This document shows positions 60,526-64,000 of a DNA stretch of 64,000 nt, one piece after another. Below the pieces are notes generated by a model that was given only the letters and a program-made list of their open reading frames with translations, was not told the DNA's origin and made no database searches. Within the stretch, counting starts at the first letter, position 1; each line of letters starts with the position of its first letter. The translations under genes were made by a program, and so were the position numbers. The stretch is from JBBSOK01 sp965219125. Its GTDB lineage: Bacteria; Bacteroidota; Bacteroidia; Flavobacteriales; Flavobacteriaceae. The DNA is taken from NCBI GenBank assembly GCA_965219125.1, contig CBDCMO010000002.1:806001-870000 (forward strand), written 5' to 3'.

Positions 60526-60912
60526 TTATGATGAACCTAATACTTGTTTTAGGTTTGAAATCATATTTTCCCACAACATTTTACCTTCTTCAACTTCATC
60601 TTCTTCCGCATAATCTGTAACCATAAGGGAAACGTCTTTTGTAATTTCATCTACTTGAATTCTCATTTCAAAATAATAATCTGTTCCTTCATCTTCAATC
60701 CATCTAAATTTGATGCGTTCCGGACTTTTTTTACCTAATAATTTTGCCTGTTCTTCGCTTTGAGCCCAAATAAAGGTGTAAAATTCGCCACGACTGTTAA
60801 CATTATCGGCATACCATTCTGACATTCCCGAGGGCGTAGAAATATAGGTATATAGCAACGAAGGGGAAACCTGTATCGGAAATTCCATTTCGTATTTAAT
60901 TTTCTCTTCCAT
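60526..60912 (-). CDS. START-like (AHSA1/polyketide-cyclase fold) domain protein
   Basis: 128 residues. KIKYEMEFPIQVSPSLLYTYISTPSGMSEWYADNV and FYTFIWAQSEEQAKLLGKKS, then RFRWIEDEGTDYYFEMRIQ (as FRWIEDEG here) and ISNLKQVLGSS match a Bacteroidota START-like family distinct from the SRPBCC gene at 49 kb. Small helix-grip fold without obvious active residues; function unknown. Acidic overall. It ends in the terminator next to the aminotransferase gene. Confidence 0.85.
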   Translation of the reverse strand: MEEKIKYEMEFPIQVSPSLLYTYISTPSGMSEWYADNVNSRGEFYTFIWAQSEEQAKLLGKKSPERIKFRWIEDEGTDYYFEMRIQVDEITKDVSLMVTDYAEEDEVEEGKMLWENMISNLKQVLGSS

Positions 60913-60919
60913 ATCTTGT

Positions 60920-61160
60920 TTGTTAGTTGATGCCCAATATATAGATAAAAGTTTGATTGTAATATGTAAAATCGAAAAAGTTTTGGCTGTTCAATCAGTT
61001 AAAAATATTATTTGAATTATTTAAGGATTGCATAATTTAATCGCTCTACCAATGTAAATCTATCTTAATTTTTAATTGAAAAAGAGCAATGCAACTAAAC
61101 GATATTGTATCAAAATTGACTTAATAATAGTTGAAATCAAGAATTAAAGAATTTTTCTTC
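60920..61160. other. AT-rich gap between START-like gene and tRNA, no gene seen
   Basis: About 240 bases, very AT-rich. No open frame with family resemblance, no -7 box with a matching -33 box on the tRNA side. The tRNA terminator follows at its right end. Confidence 0.4.
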
Positions 61161-61164
61161 TGAA

Positions 61165-61199
61165 ATAAAAAAGGCTGATTGTTTTAACAATCAGCCTTT
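61165..61199 (-). terminator. Rho-independent terminator after tRNA-Met
   Basis: Minus strand perfect 14-bp stem (AAAGGCTGATTGTT with AACAATCAGCCTTT) and a two-base spacing, followed by six Ts. It lies 9 bases after the tRNA 3' end. Confidence 0.92.
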
Positions 61200-61207
61200 A
61201 AAATTTG

Positions 61208-61281
61208 TAGCGAGAGCGGGGCACGATCCCGCGACCTCCGGGTTATGAATCCGACGCTCTAACCAACTGAGCTACCTCGCC
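61208..61281 (-). tRNA. tRNA-Met (anticodon CAT)
   Basis: 74 bases, GGCGAGGTAGCTCAGTTGGT at the 5' end (61281 downward). Anticodon CAT at 61247-61245 in loop TTCATAA. The D-arm and the variable loop are normal; the CCA end is not encoded. The acceptor stem closes with a G1-T72 wobble. T-stem GCGGG/CCCGC encloses the loop ATCGTGC: positions 54 and 58, normally T and A, are A and T. It lacks the initiator features, so elongator Met is more likely than fMet. A CAT anticodon could also be tRNA-Ile2 after TilS modification, but the acceptor and anticodon-stem sequence favour Met. Confidence 0.93.
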
Positions 61282-61357
61282 ATACTTTTTTTGAGGTTGC
61301 AAAGATAATAACAATATCGTTTGGAGCAAGTTTTACCATTCTTTTTTAAAACTACGT

Positions 61358-62722
61358 TTAAGCAAGTTTTTTAATCAATTCCTCCAAATTTATAGTTTGC
61401 TGTTCTCCACTTTTCATGTTTTTAAGTGTATAAACATTTCCAGCTATTTCTTTTTCTCCAGCTAAAATTACAAATGGGATATCCCGTTTATCTGCATAGC
61501 CCATTTGTTTGCCCATTTTTGTATTATCTGGGTAAAGTTCGGTTGTAATATTCTTGTCTCGCAATTTGGTAATTGCTTGGATTGCGTACAAAGATTCAGA
61601 TTCTCCAAAATTAAGGAATAAGATTTTTGTGCTTTCTAAAATGGTTTCGGGAAATAGATTAAGTTCTTCTAAAACCAAATAAATACGATCTAAACCAAAA
61701 GAAATACCGACTCCACTCACATCCTTAAGACCAAAAATACCTGTAAGATCATCATAACGCCCACCGCCACCAATACTTCCCATACTAACATTTTCGGGCG
61801 CCGCAACTTCAAAAATTGCGCCTGTGTAATAATTAAGGCCTCTTGCCAACGTAACATCTATCTCTAAGGATACACTTTTTAAAGATAATTTTTCAATCGC
61901 TTCATTTATAAATTTCAATTCTGAAATGCCTTTCATTCCTATTTCAGATGAATTCAATAATGCGGACAAAAAATTTAATTTATCTTCATTACTGCCTTTA
62001 AAAGAAAATAAGGGGTGCAATTTTAAGAGTGCGTTTTCATCAATTCCCTTTTCGCGCATTTCTTTTTTAACGCCTTCTTCGCCAATTTTATCCAATTTAT
62101 CGAGAGCGACAGTAAAATCTATCAATTTATCTTCAGCCCCAATTACTTCAGCAATTCCGCTTAAAATTTTTCGGTTGTTTATTTTGATTTTCACACCTTC
62201 AAGTTTCAACTTTGAAAAAACGGAATCATATAATTGAATTAACTCAACTTCCTGCCAAAGTGAAGTGCTACCAACAACATCTGCATCACATTGAAAAAAC
62301 TCTCTGAAGCGTCCTTTTTGCGGTCTATCTGCTCGCCAAACAGGTTGCATTTGATACCGCTTAAACGGAAAATTAATTTCGTTTTGGTGCTGCACTACAT
62401 ATCTCGCAAACGGTACTGTAAGATCGTAACGGAGGGCTTTTTCTGAAATTGAAGATGTTAATTTTAAACTATCTTTTTGTGAAAAAAGACTAACATCAAC
62501 TTTGCTCAAAAAATCACCACTATTCAAAATTTTAAATATCAACCTATCTCCTTCATCACCATATTTTCCCATCAATGTTTCACTATTTTCAAACGATGGC
62601 GTTTCTATGGGTTGAAAGCCGAAAAGTTTAAAACAATTTTTAATTATTTCGAAAATATAATTTCGTTTTGCTACTTCTTCGGGTGAAAAATCGCGCGTGC
62701 CTTTGGGAATACTAGGTTTCAT
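61358..62722 (-). CDS. hisS: Histidyl-tRNA synthetase
   Basis: 454 residues from the ATG at 62722 (MKPSIPKGTRDFSPEE); an upstream in-frame ATG would add 11 residues unlike the family. Class II synthetase with motif 1 region, motif 2 FREFFQCDADVVG, His-specific GLNYYTGAIFEV and motif 3 VGISFGLDRIYLVLEEL. The C-terminal anticodon domain includes LYAIQAITKLRDKNITTELY and GKQMGYADKRDIPFVI. A near -7 box GATATTTG lies at 62753-62760. It is divergent from the ABC permease gene. Confidence 0.96.
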   Translation of the reverse strand: MKPSIPKGTRDFSPEEVAKRNYIFEIIKNCFKLFGFQPIETPSFENSETLMGKYGDEGDRLIFKILNSGDFLSKVDVSLFSQKDSLKLTSSISEKALRYDLTVPFARYVVQHQNEINFPFKRYQMQPVWRADRPQKGRFREFFQCDADVVGSTSLWQEVELIQLYDSVFSKLKLEGVKIKINNRKILSGIAEVIGAEDKLIDFTVALDKLDKIGEEGVKKEMREKGIDENALLKLHPLFSFKGSNEDKLNFLSALLNSSEIGMKGISELKFINEAIEKLSLKSVSLEIDVTLARGLNYYTGAIFEVAAPENVSMGSIGGGGRYDDLTGIFGLKDVSGVGISFGLDRIYLVLEELNLFPETILESTKILFLNFGESESLYAIQAITKLRDKNITTELYPDNTKMGKQMGYADKRDIPFVILAGEKEIAGNVYTLKNMKSGEQQTINLEELIKKLA

Positions 62723-62820
62723 TATTTGAAAATCAAAATTTAATTTAAAATGCAAATATCTTAATTAATAGTAACTTTATCGCAGTTTAACAGTCTAATG
62801 GTTGTAAACCAAAAATAAAT

Positions 62821-64000
62821 ATGTTCTCATTATTTCGGGAAAATGTACGTATAGCCCTCGATTCCATTAAAAGCCAGTTGCTTAGGACAATATTAACCAT
62901 TGTTATTATCGGCATTGGCATTTGGGCGCTTGTTGGGATTTTAAGTGCTGTGCAGGCTTTGGAAAGTCTGATTTCCGGTAGTTTTGCATCTATGGGTTCA
63001 AACACATTTAATATTCAGCAATATGAATTTGATGTGCAAAGCAATAACGGCGGCGAGGTTGCAAAGGTTAATCCAATAATTAATTATACCAATGTAAGGG
63101 AATTTAATGACCTTTATAGGTATCCTTTTAGTAAAACAGCTATTTCATTTCAAGGAACGGCAGGTGCAGAAGTTAAGTTTGAAGATAAAAAAACAGATCC
63201 CGAAGTTCAAGTTTTTGGCGTGAATGAAAATTTTCTTGAGAATACAGGAACAAAGATAGACGACGGAAGAAACTTTAATGTTTTTGATATACAGAACAAT
63301 AATAATGTTTGTTTAATTGGTTCAGATTTTTTGAAGAGTTTATTTGAAAATGATAACCCAATTGGGAAAACATTAAGCGTTCGCGGTGTTAAATTTAAAG
63401 TAATTGGCGTGCTTGAATCCAAGGGCTCAACTTTTGGGAACAACCAGGATTTGAAGATTTTAATACCTATACAAGTTGCTAGAGGTATTTTTACCGCACC
63501 CAATATTAATTATACTATAAGTGTAAAAGTTGACGATAAAGAAATGATGCAAGGAGCACAAGATGCGGCAATTGTAACGTTTAGAAATATTAGAGGTTTA
63601 AATCCCATTGAAAAAAACAATTTTGGATTAGAACGAAGCGATGATCTTTTAAATAAAATTGGAAAAATTTCCGGCTATTTGCAAGTAGCAGCTTGGATTA
63701 TTAGCATAATTACCATTTTAGGGTCATCCATTGCTTTGATGAACATTATGTTGGTTTCTGTAACCGAACGTACGCGCGAAATTGGAGTGAGAAAGGCGCT
63801 TGGCGCAAAAAGTTCAACAATTTCCACACAATTTTTTATCGAGACAATTGTAATCGGGCAATTTGGAAGTATTTTGGGAATAATTTTAGGCGTAATTACC
63901 GGTTTTATTTTTGCTAAGGTTTTAGGATCTAGCTTTCAACTTCCTGTAACACCAATGATTTGGGCTACTATTATCACATTCATTGTAGCAATAGTTGCGG
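62821..64000 (+). CDS. ABC transporter permease, MacB/FtsX type (partial)
   Basis: ATG 62821, running past the window end (393 complete codons). The protein begins MFSLFRENVRIALDSIKSQ, followed by a first transmembrane helix (about 25-45, LTIVIIGIGIWALVGILSAV), a large periplasmic domain (about 50-270), and then WIISIITILGSSIALMNIML, VSVTERTREIGVRKALGAKS and ETIVIGQFGSILGIILGVIT, with VSVTERTREIGVRKALGA the FtsX-domain signature. MacB-type permeases couple an ATPase in the cytosol to export or lipoprotein handling across the envelope. No ATPase gene is in the window. Confidence 0.93.
   Translation, partial: MFSLFRENVRIALDSIKSQLLRTILTIVIIGIGIWALVGILSAVQALESLISGSFASMGSNTFNIQQYEFDVQSNNGGEVAKVNPIINYTNVREFNDLYRYPFSKTAISFQGTAGAEVKFEDKKTDPEVQVFGVNENFLENTGTKIDDGRNFNVFDIQNNNNVCLIGSDFLKSLFENDNPIGKTLSVRGVKFKVIGVLESKGSTFGNNQDLKILIPIQVARGIFTAPNINYTISVKVDDKEMMQGAQDAAIVTFRNIRGLNPIEKNNFGLERSDDLLNKIGKISGYLQVAAWIISIITILGSSIALMNIMLVSVTERTREIGVRKALGAKSSTISTQFFIETIVIGQFGSILGIILGVITGFIFAKVLGSSFQLPVTPMIWATIITFIVAIVA

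Noticed and set aside
1..64000. Prophage, insertion sequence or genomic island
   Set aside because: No integrase, transposase, phage structural gene or tRNA-flanking direct repeat was seen; gene content is housekeeping throughout.

Overview
The window is a stretch of core chromosome from a low-GC member of the Bacteroidota, most likely a flavobacterium (Flavobacteriaceae). Evidence: perfect matches to the Bacteroidota -7 promoter box TAnnTTTG stand upstream of many genes, three of them with a TTG -33 box 19-20 bases away. Ribosome-binding purine tracts are largely absent. Typical Bacteroidota families are present (DUF5683, DUF4290, DUF2911, an outer-membrane beta-barrel TonB receptor, fused ResB-ResC, MutA/MutB). 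The genus cannot be fixed from what is seen here. No prophage, insertion sequence, integrase or CRISPR array was recognised.

Layout. 1-4.4 kb (minus): pabB, a SatD-like protein, DUF3307 membrane protein, tilS and the start of a DsbD-like gene, the last four joined by stop/start overlaps. 4.5-5.9 kb: lpdA. 6.3-12.3 kb (plus): a tight operon of udk, divIC-like gene, mutA, a 63-residue membrane protein, mutB, a membrane-anchored 2H phosphoesterase and a spermidine-synthase-like methyltransferase. 12.4-16.3 kb: a dienoyl-CoA-reductase-like SDR and a secreted M16 peptidase. 16.6-21.9 kb: parA-parB-DUF5683-dapB-lepB-wbqC. 22-28.4 kb (minus): a TPR protein with ribH, then a small membrane protein, mutL, two rhomboids and an EEP phosphatase. 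28.5-34.7 kb (plus): recF, an ArsC-like gene, a TonB-linked receptor and fumC, with a frameshifted minus-strand micro-ORF between the last two. 34.8-38.0 kb (minus): the giant ccsBA fusion. 38.1-42.6 kb: DUF2520, KdsC-like phosphatase, UbiA, maf, DUF2306 and a small MscS. 42.7-47.9 kb: PIG-L deacetylase, a 36-residue membrane peptide coupled to a sodium symporter, and a Tat-type metallophosphoesterase. 48-52.4 kb: DUF2911, then SRPBCC-SDR-photolyase and a coiled-coil membrane protein. 52.5-54.9 kb (minus): DUF493-DUF4290-murA. 55-59.6 kb (plus): AAA ATPase, recQ, fmt, HU, yqgE. 59.6-62.7 kb (minus): class IV aminotransferase, START-like protein, tRNA-Met, hisS. From 62.8 kb: an ABC permease that runs off the end.

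Most genes are housekeeping: cell wall and division (murA, maf, DivIC, lepB, dapB), chromosome partition and repair (parAB, recF, recQ, mutL, photolyase), propionate/methylmalonyl-CoA metabolism (mutAB), cytochrome c maturation and cofactors (pabB/pabC, ribH).

The most unusual material is small-scale: a SatD protein that looks like a class III cyclase-type domain joined to a helix-turn-helix, transcribed from a promoter preceded by a 29-bp tandem array of interrupted palindromes; a promoter whose start point falls inside the terminator of the gene in front; a frameshifted small membrane ORF with its own promoter and terminator; a MurA with Asp in place of the fosfomycin-target Cys; two SDRs without the catalytic Tyr; a tRNA-Met with a swapped T-loop pair; and several short tandem duplications at gene 3' ends.
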